DNA of 64,000 nucleotides from Mesosutterella porci (lineage in GTDB: Bacteria; Pseudomonadota; Gammaproteobacteria; Burkholderiales; Burkholderiaceae_F): NCBI RefSeq assembly GCF_022134585.1, contig NZ_JAKNCT010000009.1, positions 62,001 to 126,000 on the forward strand, given 5' to 3'. Within the stretch, counting starts at the first letter, position 1; each line of letters begins with the position of its first letter. A program made the position numbers and the translations under genes. This document shows positions 1-9,072 of this stretch, one piece after another. The notes under the pieces are model-generated. The model was not told the origin of the DNA. It ran no database searches and saw only the letters and a program-made list of their open reading frames with translations.

Positions 1-384
1 GGCGCGGAGGTGGTGGCCGAGCCCTTTTTCAGCCCGCAGCTCACTGAGCGCATGAAGGCCTTTAAGCCGGAGGTGCTGCTCACTGACTACGATTTGGGCG
101 AGGGCGTGCCCAACGGCATCGACAGCTGCCTCACCCTGGCGCACGAACTGCGCACCCCGCTGCCTGCCGTGGTGCTCACCGCGGTGCCCGACGGGGTGAT
201 CGAGGAGGCCTGGCGGGAGAGGCTGCCGACGAGGGGGCTCGCGGAGATGCCGGAAATCCTGCAGAAGCCGGCGGGCGAGGCGGAGCTCAATTCGGCCCTG
301 CGCAGGGCCTGCGAGTCGGGGAGCACGGGCAGCGGCCCTCGCTCCCAGGCGCCTCTGCCCGACTTTTCCCGCTACCCGGCATAA
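1..384 (+). CDS. C-terminal receiver (REC) domain, 5'-truncated; probably end of a hybrid sensor kinase
   Basis: The frame is open from the first base of the window to the TAA stop, so the start lies upstream; a GTG at base 10 is only an internal candidate. The visible 127 residues look like a CheY-like receiver domain: a phospho-acceptor Asp in LLTDYDLGEG, a strand ending PAVVLTAVPD, and the conserved Lys in LQKPAG, followed by a short unstructured tail. A terminal REC domain is typical of hybrid histidine kinases. The next gene is a convergent LuxR-type response regulator, which fits a two-component pair, but the kinase part is not visible. It could also be a stand-alone regulator. Confidence 0.6.
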   Translation, partial: GAEVVAEPFFSPQLTERMKAFKPEVLLTDYDLGEGVPNGIDSCLTLAHELRTPLPAVVLTAVPDGVIEEAWRERLPTRGLAEMPEILQKPAGEAELNSALRRACESGSTGSGPRSQAPLPDFSRYPA

Positions 385-484
385 AGCGCGGCTGCGCAAA
401 GCCTGAGGCCCGGCCCCGCATGCGCCTCCCGCCTCTCTCTTCTGAAAATGCCCCGCGGCCAGGCCGCCGGACGCAGCTTTTTTC

Positions 485-507
485 AAAAAAAGAGCCGGAT
501 TCCGGCT
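485..507 (-). terminator. Rho-independent terminator of the LuxR-type regulator
   Basis: Read on the minus strand, the hairpin AGCCGG-aat-CCGGCT is followed by C and a run of seven T. It lies directly after the TAG stop of the response regulator. Confidence 0.7.
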
Positions 508-509
508 GC

Positions 510-1205
510 CTACAGCCTCACGTCGTAGCCCGCGCGGTGCGCGGCGATGAGCGCCTCGGTGCGGTTGCGGGCGCCGAGCGCCCGGTAGATGGCGGAAACG
601 TGGGTTTTGACTGTGCCCTCCGAGAGCCCGAGCGTCTGGCAGATTTTCTTGATGGGGCTGCCCTTGGCCAGCTCGCGCAGCACGTCCATCTGCCGGGGCG
701 TGAGGGCCTGGGGGGCCGCGGCGGGCTCGCGCATGGACCTGGAGGCCTCGTCGAAGAAAAGCGCGCGCTGGCTCTCCTCGATGATCCGCGAGGGCAGGTA
801 CACGCCGCCTTTGAGCACAAAGTGGATCGCGGTGGTGAGCAGCCCCGCGTCAAGCGTCTTGGGAACGAATCCGGCCGCTCCCTTCTGCAGGACTCCAAGC
901 ACAGTCCTCCTGTCGAGCAGCCCCGAAAGCACCAGAATCTTGAGAGAGGGGTGGGCTTTCACGAACTCCTCGAGCAGGCTCGTGCCCACCACCCCCGGCA
1001 TCGACAGGTCCAGAATCAGCAGGTCGGCCTCCTCGCCGTGCTCGGCGAGCAGCCGCCGCGCTGAAACGACGTCGTTCGCCGCATAGACCTCGGCCGAAGG
1101 GGAGTCGGCCCGGATGAGCGCGGAGAGCGCCTCGGTGATGAGCGAGTGGTCGTCGACGACGATGAATTTGAGACTGCCGGGCAAGATAAGGCCTCCGAAG
1201 CGCAT
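510..1205 (-). CDS. NarL/FixJ-family response regulator (REC + LuxR HTH)
   Basis: The 231-aa protein has the two-domain layout of the NarL/FixJ family. The N-terminal receiver domain shows the acidic pair in VVDDHS (residues 16-21), the phospho-acceptor Asp66 in LLILDLSMPG and the conserved Lys in GFVPKTLD. The C-terminal LuxR helix-turn-helix (about residues 167-225) contains LTPRQMDVLRELAKG and LSEGTVKTHVSAIYRALGARNR. It is presumably activated by phosphorylation from the convergently encoded kinase fragment at the window edge and acts as a DNA-binding dimer. Target genes cannot be read from the sequence. The first ten residues lack similarity to the family, so a slightly later start is possible. 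Confidence 0.92.
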   Translation of the reverse strand: MRFGGLILPGSLKFIVVDDHSLITEALSALIRADSPSAEVYAANDVVSARRLLAEHGEEADLLILDLSMPGVVGTSLLEEFVKAHPSLKILVLSGLLDRRTVLGVLQKGAAGFVPKTLDAGLLTTAIHFVLKGGVYLPSRIIEESQRALFFDEASRSMREPAAAPQALTPRQMDVLRELAKGSPIKKICQTLGLSEGTVKTHVSAIYRALGARNRTEALIAAHRAGYDVRL

Positions 1206-1364
1206 GTGCGGGAAAGAGCTTTGAGCCGCCCCATTCTATAGCGCGGGCCGCCGCCACGGGATTTTTTCCCGCTAAAATGACAGAGTCCGCAGCGTTGCGG
1301 CCTTCAGGGCCCTCGCCTGCCGCGGATTTTCAGGCTTTCTTGTTTTTACTCGGAGAATTGCGCC

Positions 1365-1640
1365 GTGCCGCTGCCCTTTAACGCTGCCCAGCTCGCCTTT
1401 CTGCTCTCAAGGCTTCCCGCTGCGAGCCAGCAGGCGATCAGGCTTCTTGCCAGGACGAAGGGAAAGACTCCCCAGGAGGTGTTCGCCGAGTGCCTGAAGG
1501 AATACCTCGCGGGCCGCATCCCGCCTGTGGATGTCTCGGCTGCGCTTTCCACGACGCACGAGGTCATGTACAACATGGGCTACGCCTTCGGGCGCCTGAG
1601 GACGCTCGCCAGGAACTGGTCCGAAGGGAAAGGGGGCTGA
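1365..1640 (+). CDS. Small protein of unknown function (91 aa)
   Basis: GTG start with a plausible Shine-Dalgarno (CGGAGA) about 8 nt upstream. The product is mostly helical in appearance, with hydrophobic and Arg-rich stretches (LLSRLPAASQQAIRLLARTKGKTPQEVFAECLKEYL) and no Cys cluster, signal peptide or membrane span. I do not recognise a family. It stands alone between a minus-strand regulator and a convergent gene, and the stop codon lies inside the terminator stem. Codon use looks like that of its neighbours, which supports real coding. Confidence 0.55.
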   Translation: MPLPFNAAQLAFLLSRLPAASQQAIRLLARTKGKTPQEVFAECLKEYLAGRIPPVDVSAALSTTHEVMYNMGYAFGRLRTLARNWSEGKGG

Positions 1641-1670
1641 AAGGCCCCCTTTCGGGCAGTTTTTTTTTTT
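1629..1670 (+). terminator. Rho-independent terminator of the 91-aa gene
   Basis: Stem AAAGGGGG / CCCCCTTT, with a short spacer and then a run of more than ten T. The stop codon of the preceding gene is in the loop. Confidence 0.7.
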
Positions 1671-1672
1671 CC

Positions 1673-2317
1673 TCAGGCCCTTTGCACGCCCGGGCCGGAG
1701 TCTTCCGAGAAATCCATGTGCGAGAACGCCTCCGGCAGGTCGACCGATTTCGACACTCCGGCGGCAAGCTTCGCGAAAACTGAGACCATCCCCTCGAAAT
1801 CAGCCTCGTCAACCGGTTCGCCAAAGCGCCTGAGCAGCTGCTCCCAGGAGGAGAATTTGCCGCTCACGTGGCTGAAGATCAGAACGAAGTTCTCGATCGC
1901 CGCCTCGGGCGTTCCTTCGGCGAAGGACGGGCTTTTCTCGTACAGGTTGCCGGGAATCGCGGAGGCGAGCCACTGCGCGGCCGGCGCCCCGGCCCAGCCG
2001 GGGAGCGCCGCCCCGCCGAGCTGCCCGGACAGCAGCGCGGAGAGCACCATGAGCCCGCGCATCTCGGAGTCCATCAGGGCCTGGATCTCGGGTCCGGGCT
2101 CGGGGGGCTGCTGCGCAGGCCCTCCCGCTGAGGCGCACTTTTCGTAGTGCGCGTTGATCGCTGCCGCGGACCTGCGCGAGGCCATGCCCGAGGCGCGGAA
2201 TAGGGCGGCAAGGCTCTCCGGGTCCCTGAGGTTCACGGGCCCTTTTTTCGTAAGAGCTTCGAGTGCCGCGAGGACCGGCACCTCGGCCTGATCCTTCCTG
2301 CTGGTATTGTCATTCAT
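1673..2317 (-). CDS. Hypothetical protein (214 aa)
   Basis: ATG start with GGGAAA upstream. The protein is soluble in appearance, Ala/Pro-rich in the middle (GGPAQQPPEPGPEIQAL) and has an amphipathic helical C-terminal half (FVLIFSHVSGKFSSWEQLLRRFGEP; VSVFAKLAAGVSKSVDLPEAF). There is no signal peptide, metal motif or recognised domain. It lies downstream of the RDD gene on the same strand, beyond a hairpin, so it may be transcribed separately. Function unknown. Confidence 0.55.
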   Translation of the reverse strand: MNDNTSRKDQAEVPVLAALEALTKKGPVNLRDPESLAALFRASGMASRRSAAAINAHYEKCASAGGPAQQPPEPGPEIQALMDSEMRGLMVLSALLSGQLGGAALPGWAGAPAAQWLASAIPGNLYEKSPSFAEGTPEAAIENFVLIFSHVSGKFSSWEQLLRRFGEPVDEADFEGMVSVFAKLAAGVSKSVDLPEAFSHMDFSEDSGPGVQRA

Positions 2318-2373
2318 GGCGATTTCCCGTTTCTCCCGGAGGTCGGCCGGTGAGCATCAAAACAAACGCGAAA

Positions 2374-2393
2374 GGGCGCGGGAAGCCGCGCCC
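2374..2393 (-). terminator. Hairpin at the 3' end of the hup-hyp-RDD operon
   Basis: Perfect 8-bp stem GGGCGCGG-gaag-CCGCGCCC located 15 nt after the RDD stop on the minus strand. It is followed by a T-rich but interrupted stretch (TTTCGCGTTTGTTTTG), so the U-tract is weak. Confidence 0.5.
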
Positions 2394-2407
2394 TGAGAGG
2401 GGGTCCC

Positions 2408-2920
2408 TCAGCTGCCCTCGGCGCGCACGGAGATCACTTTGGTGTGGTTCCTCGCGTCCCAGGGCTGCGCCGGGCGCTTCTTGGACCACAGATAGGCGAA
2501 GGGCAGCAGCAGAGGATAGCAGAAGTACCAGTACAGGCCGAAGTATAGGAGGTCGGTCGATCGGCGTAGCGCCTGCATGAAGCCCGGCCGGCGGCCCGTT
2601 TCCGAGTCTACGACCCGCAGCCCCGTGGCGAGCTTCCCGGGCGTCGCCCCGAACCAGGTGAGCCACAGGCACTCCCAGGCGCAGTGCACGGCGGCGATCG
2701 TCGCGAACGTGCAGACAAGGTAGAGCACCATGGGGCCGGTCTTCGTCACTTCCTGCCCGGTCGACTCCTCGAGCTGCAGGAAAGAGAGGTAGACGAAGAA
2801 GCCGTTCGGAAAGCCGAGCAGGAACACGGTGAGGGAGTCGATCCCCCGGGCGATGGCCCGGCGCCGCAGCAGACGCTTGTCCTCGGGCGGTACTTTCAGA
2901 ATGTCGCTGGTGCTTGCCAT
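2408..2920 (-). CDS. RDD-family membrane protein
   Basis: Predicted 170-aa inner-membrane protein with three to four hydrophobic segments (DSLTVFLLGFPNGFFVYLSF; MVLYLVCTFATIAAVHCAWE; LLYFGLYWYFCYPLLLPFAYLW). The RDD hallmark RAIARGIDSL is followed by the conserved block FGATPGKLATGLRVVD. The ATG at 2920 (GAAGG about 8 nt upstream) is preferred over a TTG at 2959 that overlaps the hypE stop. It is the last gene of the hydrogenase maturation operon. Transport or structural roles have been proposed for RDD proteins; no specific function is evident here. Confidence 0.8.
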   Translation of the reverse strand: MASTSDILKVPPEDKRLLRRRAIARGIDSLTVFLLGFPNGFFVYLSFLQLEESTGQEVTKTGPMVLYLVCTFATIAAVHCAWECLWLTWFGATPGKLATGLRVVDSETGRRPGFMQALRRSTDLLYFGLYWYFCYPLLLPFAYLWSKKRPAQPWDARNHTKVISVRAEGS

Positions 2921-2955
2921 GGAAAAGCCTTCAATGAGCCTCCGGTCGGCTTTTT

Positions 2956-4008
2956 TCAACAGATCCGGGGCAGCTGGTCGGCGTTGAGCCAGTCGACCAT
3001 GCGCACGCCTCCCATCAGGGTCGTCATCTGTACGTAGCCCGGGTCTTCAGCCGTTACAGTGCCGACGATAGCAGACTCTTCGCCGTGCGGTGCGGCGCGC
3101 ATGGCCTTCAGGCACGCGGCGGCTTCCTCTTCGGGCACGATCGCGATCAGCTTGCCCTCGTTTGCGACGTAGAGGGGATCGAGCCCCAGGAACTCGCAGG
3201 CCTGGGCCACGTCTTCGTGCACGGGAATCGAGGCTTCGTCGAGCATGATGCCCACGCAGCTCTGGGAGGCGATTTCGTTGAGCGTCGTGGCAAGCCCCCC
3301 GCGGGTCGGGTCACGCAGCACGTGCACATGCGGGGCGGCGCGGCAGATCTCCTCGACCAGAGCGTTGAGGGGCGCCGAGTCGCTCTGGATCCCCGAGCCG
3401 AAGGACAGCCCCTCGCGCTCGGACATGATCGCCATGCCGTGGTCGCCCATCGAGCCCGAGATGATTACCCGGTCGCCGGGCCGGGCGAGCCTTCCGGAGA
3501 CCCGGATCCCCGGCAGCACCTCGCCGATCCCGGTGGTCGTGATGTAAAGCCCGTCGCCGTGGCCTTTTTCAACGACCTTGGTGTCCCCGGTTACGATCTT
3601 CACGCCGGCCTCGCGGGCCGTGCGGCCCATGGACTGGACGATCCGGTCGAGATCGGCGATCGGGAAGCCTTCCTCGATGACGAAGCAGGCCGCGATATAA
3701 AGGGGCTTCGCCCCGCACATGGCTACGTCGTTCACGGTTCCCGCCACGGCAAGCGACCCGATGTCGCCGCCGGGGAAGAAAAGCGGGCGGATCACGTGCG
3801 CGTCGCAGGACACGACAGGCGTGCCGTGGATCTCGGGCAGGAAGGCCCCGTCGTGCCCCTCCTCGAGGATCTCGTTGCTGAAGGCGCGCGCGAAAACCTG
3901 GCTGATCAGCTGGGCGGTCGCGCGGCCTCCGGCGCCGTGGGTGAGGTCGATGATGCCGTGCTTCACGTCAATGGGCGTAGCGAAATAGCGCCGTTTCTCT
4001 TCTGCCAT
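2956..4008 (-). CDS. hypE: [NiFe]-hydrogenase maturation protein HypE (thiocyanate-forming dehydratase)
   Basis: 350-aa member of the PurM/AIR-synthase-like family. HypE accepts the carbamoyl group from HypF on its C-terminal cysteine and dehydrates it with ATP to a thiocyanate, the source of the CN ligands of the NiFe(CN)2CO centre. The sequence ends in ...QLPRIC, giving the essential terminal Cys. N-terminal DLTHGAGGRATAQLI and the GD-rich nucleotide-binding segments (SGSMGDHGMAI; DPTRGGLATTLNEIA) are typical. It lies 57 nt downstream of hypD in the hypABFCDE series. Length and motifs are complete, so it is probably functional. Confidence 0.97.
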   Translation of the reverse strand: MAEEKRRYFATPIDVKHGIIDLTHGAGGRATAQLISQVFARAFSNEILEEGHDGAFLPEIHGTPVVSCDAHVIRPLFFPGGDIGSLAVAGTVNDVAMCGAKPLYIAACFVIEEGFPIADLDRIVQSMGRTAREAGVKIVTGDTKVVEKGHGDGLYITTTGIGEVLPGIRVSGRLARPGDRVIISGSMGDHGMAIMSEREGLSFGSGIQSDSAPLNALVEEICRAAPHVHVLRDPTRGGLATTLNEIASQSCVGIMLDEASIPVHEDVAQACEFLGLDPLYVANEGKLIAIVPEEEAAACLKAMRAAPHGEESAIVGTVTAEDPGYVQMTTLMGGVRMVDWLNADQLPRIC

Positions 4009-4065
4009 GACTTGCTTTGTCCTTAAAAAATCCTTTTTGGGGGTAGCCGCAGCGGGCCTGTCCTT

Positions 4066-5208
4066 TCAGGCCGCGGGGCTCTTTTCCGAGCCGCGGCGCA
4101 GCCGCCCGTAGCTGTAGAAGGCCGCACAGGCGCCTTCGCTTGAGACCATGCAGGCCCCGATCGGGTGGGCGGGAGTGCAGGCGCGCCCGAAGGCCTTGCA
4201 CTCGAAGGGTTCTTTTTCTCCGCGCAGGATCGCGCCGCACTGGCAGGCCTTGCTGTCGGGAACCTCGCGCTCGACGAGACCGAAGCGCCGTTCGGCGTCG
4301 AACTCTTCAAACTCGGGGGAGAGCCTGAGGGCCGAATGCGGGACCGAGCCCAGGCCCCGCCACTCGAAGCTGTCGCGCACGCGGAAGACCCGCTCCATCA
4401 GTTTTTTCGCGATCAGGTTGCCCTCCGGGGTCACGGCCCGGGTGAATTCGTTTTCCACCTCGTGGCGGCCCTCGTTCACCTGCCGCACGAGCATGAGGAT
4501 CGTCATCAGCATGTCAAGCGGCTCGAACCCGCAGATCACGACGGGCATCTTCCACTTGTCGGCGAACATCCGGTAGGGCTCCGAGCCGATCACGACCGAG
4601 ACGTGCGCGGGGCCGACCAGGCCGTCGAGGACCGGAGCGGCCTCGCGCCTGGGCGCCGTGACGAGGATGTGCTCCATCGCGGCGGGCGTGAGCACGTGCG
4701 AGCAGATCACGGAAAAGTTTTTGATGCCCTCTTTCTTCGCCTGGAGCAGGCACACCGCCGTGGGCGGCGTCGTGGTCTCAAAGCCGATCGCAAAGAAAAC
4801 GACTTCGCGGTCTGGGTTTTCGCGCGCGACGGCGAGCGCATCCATTGGCGAGTAGACCATGCGGATGTCCGCGCCTTCGGCCTTTGCCATGAAAAGCGAC
4901 TTCCCGCCCGAGGCGGGCACGCGCAGCGTGTCCGCGTAGGTGCACAGAATCGCCTTGTGCTGCAGGGCGGCCTCCATCGCCATGTCGATGCGGCCGATCG
5001 GCAGCACGCAGACCGGGCAGCCCGGGCCGTGGATCATGCGCACGTTGCCCGGCAGCAGGTCCGTGAGTCCCCAGCGGGCGAGCACGTGGGTGTGGCCGCC
5101 GCAGAATTCCATGAAGCGGTACTGCCGGCCGGGCTGCGCGGCGTGCTCGAGTTCGGAGGCGATGGCCCGGGCCTGCCGGGAGTTCCGGTATTCGGTCACG
5201 TACTTCAT
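4066..5208 (-). CDS. hypD: [NiFe]-hydrogenase maturation protein HypD (Fe-S scaffold)
   Basis: 380 aa. HypD with HypC forms the scaffold on which Fe(CN)2CO is assembled. Visible hallmarks are FCGGHTH (Cys36), GPGCPVC (Cys65 and Cys68) and the Cys-rich C-terminus (CQCG, then FECKAFGRACTPAHPIGACMVSSEGAC), which binds a [4Fe-4S] cluster. The start codon overlaps the hypC stop by four bases (ATGA), suggesting translational coupling with its partner HypC. Confidence 0.97.
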   Translation of the reverse strand: MKYVTEYRNSRQARAIASELEHAAQPGRQYRFMEFCGGHTHVLARWGLTDLLPGNVRMIHGPGCPVCVLPIGRIDMAMEAALQHKAILCTYADTLRVPASGGKSLFMAKAEGADIRMVYSPMDALAVARENPDREVVFFAIGFETTTPPTAVCLLQAKKEGIKNFSVICSHVLTPAAMEHILVTAPRREAAPVLDGLVGPAHVSVVIGSEPYRMFADKWKMPVVICGFEPLDMLMTILMLVRQVNEGRHEVENEFTRAVTPEGNLIAKKLMERVFRVRDSFEWRGLGSVPHSALRLSPEFEEFDAERRFGLVEREVPDSKACQCGAILRGEKEPFECKAFGRACTPAHPIGACMVSSEGACAAFYSYGRLRRGSEKSPAA

Positions 5209-5456
5209 GCCGCCGCTCCCGCTCCTTGGAGGGCTTCGCCCGAGCGCGCCGCCGCTTCGAGCGCGCGCAGCGTCTCCTGGGCCTGCTCTTCGTCAATCTT
5301 CTGCAGGGCGAAGCCCACGTGAATGATCACCCAGTCCCCGGGCTTCGGGTCGTCGATGAGGCTCACGTTCACTGCTTTCCTGATGCCGCCCAGGTCCGCT
5401 ACGGCCTCCTCGGGAGAACTCACGCTCACGATTTTTCCTGGAACTGCAAGACACAT
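5205..5456 (-). CDS. hypC: Hydrogenase assembly chaperone HypC
   Basis: 83-aa small chaperone starting MCLAVPGKIVS; Cys2 is the invariant ligand that binds the iron fragment shared with HypD and carries it to the large-subunit precursor. The central GDWVIIHVGFALQKIDEEQA block is typical of the HypC/HybG family. It lies between hypF and hypD, overlapping hypD by 4 nt. A second paralog (HupF) is encoded further upstream in the same operon. Confidence 0.97.
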   Translation of the reverse strand: MCLAVPGKIVSVSSPEEAVADLGGIRKAVNVSLIDDPKPGDWVIIHVGFALQKIDEEQAQETLRALEAAARSGEALQGAGAAA

Positions 5457-5483
5457 AGCTGAAATCCTCTTTTCTGTATTGTT

Positions 5484-7859
5484 TTAACGACTTTGGTTCT
5501 TTGTAAATGAAGCGCCCGTGCGAAGGACGTCGCCCGGGCCGGGGACGCCCTCCCTCTGCGCCATGAGGGCGCACCAGGCCTGTCCGAGAGCGACCCCGCC
5601 GTCGCCAGGCGGCACCCGCGAGGGCAGCAGCGGACGGATTCCCCGGGCTTCGAGCAGCTCCAAGAGCCGCACCGTGAGCCTGCGGTTGAGAAAGCACCCG
5701 CCCCCGAAGCAGACGGGAAGTCCCGAGGGCCCCGTCTCGAGGAGCCAGTCCGCGAGCGCCTGCGCGAGTCCTTCGTGGAAGTCCGCCGAGGCCTGTGCGA
5801 CGGCCTGAGGGTCGTTCGGAACCTCAAGGAGCCGCTCGAACAGAGGCAGCAGCGAGAGCGTTCCATCGGGCGCGATCTCCCAGGCCTTCCCCGCCGCGCG
5901 GGCGGAGACTCCCGCGGCGGCCGACTCCAGCCGCATGGCGGCGGTGGCCTCGTCCCGCTGCTCGAGGCAGAGTCCGAGAAGCGCCGAGGCGGCGTCGAAG
6001 AGCCGGCCCATGGAGGTCGTGCGTCCGGTGAGGCGCGGATTTTCGATCAGCCGCGCCATGGCGCCCGAGCCCGGCATGGACGGAAACCTCTGCGCGATTT
6101 CGCCCGCTCGGCCCAGCGCCCAGAGCACCGAGGCGGCCATGCGCCAGGGCTCGCGGGCCGCGCGGTCTCCGCCCGGTAGCGGCAGGGCCAGAAGGTGCGC
6201 GCGCCGCTCGAACCCGGCGGGCGATACGATCAGCAGCTCTCCGCCCCAGGCCGAGCCGTCGGTGCCCAGCCCCACGCCGTCCAGCGCGAGCCCGAGCGCG
6301 CTCGAGGCGATCCGGTGCTCGGCCATCACGGCTGCGATGTGCGCCCGGTGGTGCTGCACCGCATAGCGCGCGATCCCCCGCTCGCGCTCGATCCGAAGGG
6401 CGAGCTGCGTGGAGAAGAAGTCGGGGTGCAGGTCGTGGGCTACGGTCTCGGGCCTGATTTCAAGCAGCCGCTCGAGGTGCTCGACCGCGAGCTCGAGGGC
6501 CCGGCAGGAGGAGGCGTTCGAGAGGTCTCCGATGTGCTGCGAGAGAAAAGCCTCGCCGCCTCTCGTGAGGCAGGCCGTTGACTTGAGCCAGGGGCCCGTG
6601 GCAAGCACGGGCCTGCCGCCGAAGGCAAGCGGCACGGCCTCCGGCGTGTAGCCGCGGGCGCGGCGCACCATGCGCGGAGCCCCGGCCACCACCCGCACCA
6701 CCGAATCGTCGCAGCGGATCAGGATGTCGCGGTTGTGGACGAGCAGATAGTCCGCGATCGGGGACAGGCGCTTCAGCGCCTCGCGGTTGCCGATCACGAG
6801 GGGCTCGCCCCCGGGGTTCGCACTCGTCATGACGACCACGAGGGGGATGGCGCGCTCCAGCCACTCGACTCCGTCGGGGCGGCCCGCCGCCTCGTGGAAG
6901 AAAAGCAGGTGCAGGGGCGTGTAGGGCAGCATGACGCCAAGCTCGGAGAGTCCCGGCGCGACCCCGGGAAGCCGGGCGTCGCACCCCGGCTTCTTTCTTG
7001 CGAGCACGATGGGCCGGGCGCGCGAGCGCAGCGTCTTCTCCTCAAGCTCCGAGAGCTCGACCAGGCTCCGCGCCGAGGCGACGCTGCCTGCCATGACCGC
7101 AAGCGGCTTCTCGCTGCGCTTCTTGCGGGCGCGAAGCCTCGCGACCGCGGCGGCGTTCTCCGCGTCGCAGACGAGGTGAAAGCCCCCGAGCCCCTTCACG
7201 GCGAGGATCGAGCCCCCGCGGATCAGAGCGAGGGCGCGCTCGATCACGTCCCCGCAGTCGATGCGCTCTCCGTCTGCGCTCCAGAGCTCGAGATGAGGCC
7301 CGCACTCGGGGCAGGCGTTGGGCTGCGCGTGGAAGCGCCGGTCCAGGGGATCGCCGTACTCGGCCTCGCAGGCCGGGCACATGCGGAAGGGCGCCATTGA
7401 GGTCTGCGGACGGTCGTAGGGGAGGGCGCGCGTGATGGTGAAGCGCGGTCCGCAGTGCGTGCAGTTCGTGAAGGCGTAGCGGTAGCGGCGGTTGCCGGGC
7501 GTGAACATGTCGCGGGCGCACTCGAGGCAGGTCGCGGCGTCCGGAGTGATGGCGGTGGTGACGGCCCCGCCACGGCTCTCGACGATCCGGAAGCCCGTCT
7601 CGCCCGTGGGCGGCAGATCGCTCTGCCTGATCGAGTCGATCCTCGCAAGCGGCGGGCAGTCCTTTTCCAGCGCCGCGGCAAAGCCCCCGACCGCCTCGGG
7701 CGCGCCTTCTAGCTCGATGCCGACCCCGGCCGCGTCGTTGTAGACGAAGCCCGAGAGCCCGCGCTCGAGCGCGAGGCGGTAGACCGTGGGCCGGAAGCCC
7801 ACGCCCTGCACGAGTCCCGTGACCCGAAGCAGCTTCCGAATGTTGTGCTCTGCCTGCAT
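5484..7859 (-). CDS. hypF: Carbamoyltransferase HypF (CN-ligand synthesis)
   Basis: 791 aa from the ATG at 7859; an open frame extends upstream over hypB but has no HypF similarity. Domains in order: N-terminal acylphosphatase-like (VTGLVQGVGFRPTVYRLA), two zinc-finger motifs (CLECARDMF...CTHCGPRF and CPACEAEYG...CPECGP), a YrdC-like domain with ARKKRSEKPLAVM, and a C-terminal Kae1-like domain with HHRAHIAAVMAEH and ALDGVGLGTDGSAWGGE. It converts carbamoyl phosphate and ATP into carbamoyl adenylate and transfers the carbamoyl group to HypE. It sits between hypB and hypC, as in the rhizobial hypABFCDE order. Confidence 0.97.
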   Translation of the reverse strand: MQAEHNIRKLLRVTGLVQGVGFRPTVYRLALERGLSGFVYNDAAGVGIELEGAPEAVGGFAAALEKDCPPLARIDSIRQSDLPPTGETGFRIVESRGGAVTTAITPDAATCLECARDMFTPGNRRYRYAFTNCTHCGPRFTITRALPYDRPQTSMAPFRMCPACEAEYGDPLDRRFHAQPNACPECGPHLELWSADGERIDCGDVIERALALIRGGSILAVKGLGGFHLVCDAENAAAVARLRARKKRSEKPLAVMAGSVASARSLVELSELEEKTLRSRARPIVLARKKPGCDARLPGVAPGLSELGVMLPYTPLHLLFFHEAAGRPDGVEWLERAIPLVVVMTSANPGGEPLVIGNREALKRLSPIADYLLVHNRDILIRCDDSVVRVVAGAPRMVRRARGYTPEAVPLAFGGRPVLATGPWLKSTACLTRGGEAFLSQHIGDLSNASSCRALELAVEHLERLLEIRPETVAHDLHPDFFSTQLALRIERERGIARYAVQHHRAHIAAVMAEHRIASSALGLALDGVGLGTDGSAWGGELLIVSPAGFERRAHLLALPLPGGDRAAREPWRMAASVLWALGRAGEIAQRFPSMPGSGAMARLIENPRLTGRTTSMGRLFDAASALLGLCLEQRDEATAAMRLESAAAGVSARAAGKAWEIAPDGTLSLLPLFERLLEVPNDPQAVAQASADFHEGLAQALADWLLETGPSGLPVCFGGGCFLNRRLTVRLLELLEARGIRPLLPSRVPPGDGGVALGQAWCALMAQREGVPGPGDVLRTGASFTKNQSR

Positions 7860-7891
7860 CAGTGAGCGGCCCCTGCGCGCGCTTTTCTTTT

Positions 7892-8683
7892 TTAAAGGGA
7901 GGCGAGAGTGAGCTCGGCCTCGAGCCACTTGATCCAGCGCTCGAGCCCGTCGCCTTTCGTGGCGGAGACCCGCATCGAGCGGATCTTCGGGTTCACGCGC
8001 CGCGCGTACTCCTCGCACTTGTCGATGTCGAAGTCGACATAGGGCAACAGGTCGATCTTGTTGATCAGCATGAGGTCGGCCGCGCGGAACATGTCCGGAT
8101 ACTTGAGGGGCTTGTCCGCGCCCTCGGTCACGGAAATCACGACCACCTTGTGCGCCTCCCCGAGGTCGAACTCGGCCGGGCAGACAAGATTGCCGACGTT
8201 TTCAATGAGGCAGGCGCTCCCGGGCTCCGGATTGAGGTGCTCGAGCGCGTGGGCGACCATGGCGGCGTCGAGGTGGCAGCCCTTGCCGGTGTTGATCTGC
8301 ACGGAGCGGGCGCCGGCCGAGCGGATGCGGTCCGCGTCGTTGTTCGTCTCCTGGTCGCCTTCGATCACGGTGATCGGAAGCTTTTTCGGATCCGCGCGGC
8401 GGATGGTGGCCGCGAGCAGCTCGGTCTTTCCCGAGCCGGGGCTCGAGACGAAGTTGAGGGCGAGGATGCCGCGGCTCGCGAAAAAGGCGCGGTTTTTTGC
8501 CGCATCGGCGTTGTTTCTCGCGAGGATGTCCTCCTCGACGCTGATCGTCCTGGAGCCCTCGTCGTGGTGATGATGGTCGTGATCGTGGCCATCCTCGCCC
8601 GCGTGGATCGTGACGTTGCTGTTTTCGTCGGTGTGGGCGTGGATATGGCTGTGGTTTCCGCCGCAGCCGCAGGTGGTACACAT
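7892..8683 (-). CDS. hypB: Nickel-insertion GTPase HypB
   Basis: 263 aa. The N-terminal MCTTCGCG is the high-affinity nickel motif. It is followed by a His/Asp-rich stretch (residues 11-41, including HDHDHHHH) of the kind used for nickel storage. The G domain shows the P-loop [11 protein letters not shown] (residues 78-88), the switch region [12 protein letters not shown], and INKIDLLPY. HypB with HypA delivers Ni2+ to the hydrogenase large subunit after iron insertion. It is followed by hypF, with hypA immediately upstream. Confidence 0.97.
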   Translation of the reverse strand: MCTTCGCGGNHSHIHAHTDENSNVTIHAGEDGHDHDHHHHDEGSRTISVEEDILARNNADAAKNRAFFASRGILALNFVSSPGSGKTELLAATIRRADPKKLPITVIEGDQETNNDADRIRSAGARSVQINTGKGCHLDAAMVAHALEHLNPEPGSACLIENVGNLVCPAEFDLGEAHKVVVISVTEGADKPLKYPDMFRAADLMLINKIDLLPYVDFDIDKCEEYARRVNPKIRSMRVSATKGDGLERWIKWLEAELTLASL

Positions 8684-8703
8684 ATCAGCAGTCTCCTTTC
8701 ATT

Positions 8704-9072
8704 TCAAGAATTGCGTTGTTCGTCCGGGCCGGAGTCGGCTTTGAGGTCGATTACCTTCATGTCCCGGCCCTGGGTGGGTGCGAGGTGATAGCCTCCGCAA
8801 AGCGGACAGGCGTCGCCGAAGCGGTGCAGCGGCACTTCGCGCCTGCAGTCGAGGCACCAGGCCCGCCCCTCGGGCCGCTCGATCACGAGCCGGGCTCGGT
8901 CGGCGACGGTCCCTTTTTTCACGGACTCGAAGGCGAAGGAAAGTGCTTCGGTTTCGACCGCGGAGAGCTCTCCCACCGCGACCCGTACCTCGCTCACCGA
9001 CTTCGCCCCCGCCTTCGCGGCGGCGCTGGAAACGATCTCCATGATGCCTTCGGCAATCGAGACCTCATGCAT
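8704..9072 (-). CDS. hypA: Nickel metallochaperone HypA
   Basis: 122 aa from the ATG at 9072, giving the canonical MHEVSIAEGI with His2 as nickel ligand. Two CxxC motifs (WCLDC and CPLCGGYH) form the structural zinc site. The start overlaps the end of hupK by 8 nt. A longer open frame upstream lies over hupK and has no family similarity. It partners with HypB for nickel insertion. Confidence 0.96.
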   Translation of the reverse strand: MHEVSIAEGIMEIVSSAAAKAGAKSVSEVRVAVGELSAVETEALSFAFESVKKGTVADRARLVIERPEGRAWCLDCRREVPLHRFGDACPLCGGYHLAPTQGRDMKVIDLKADSGPDEQRNS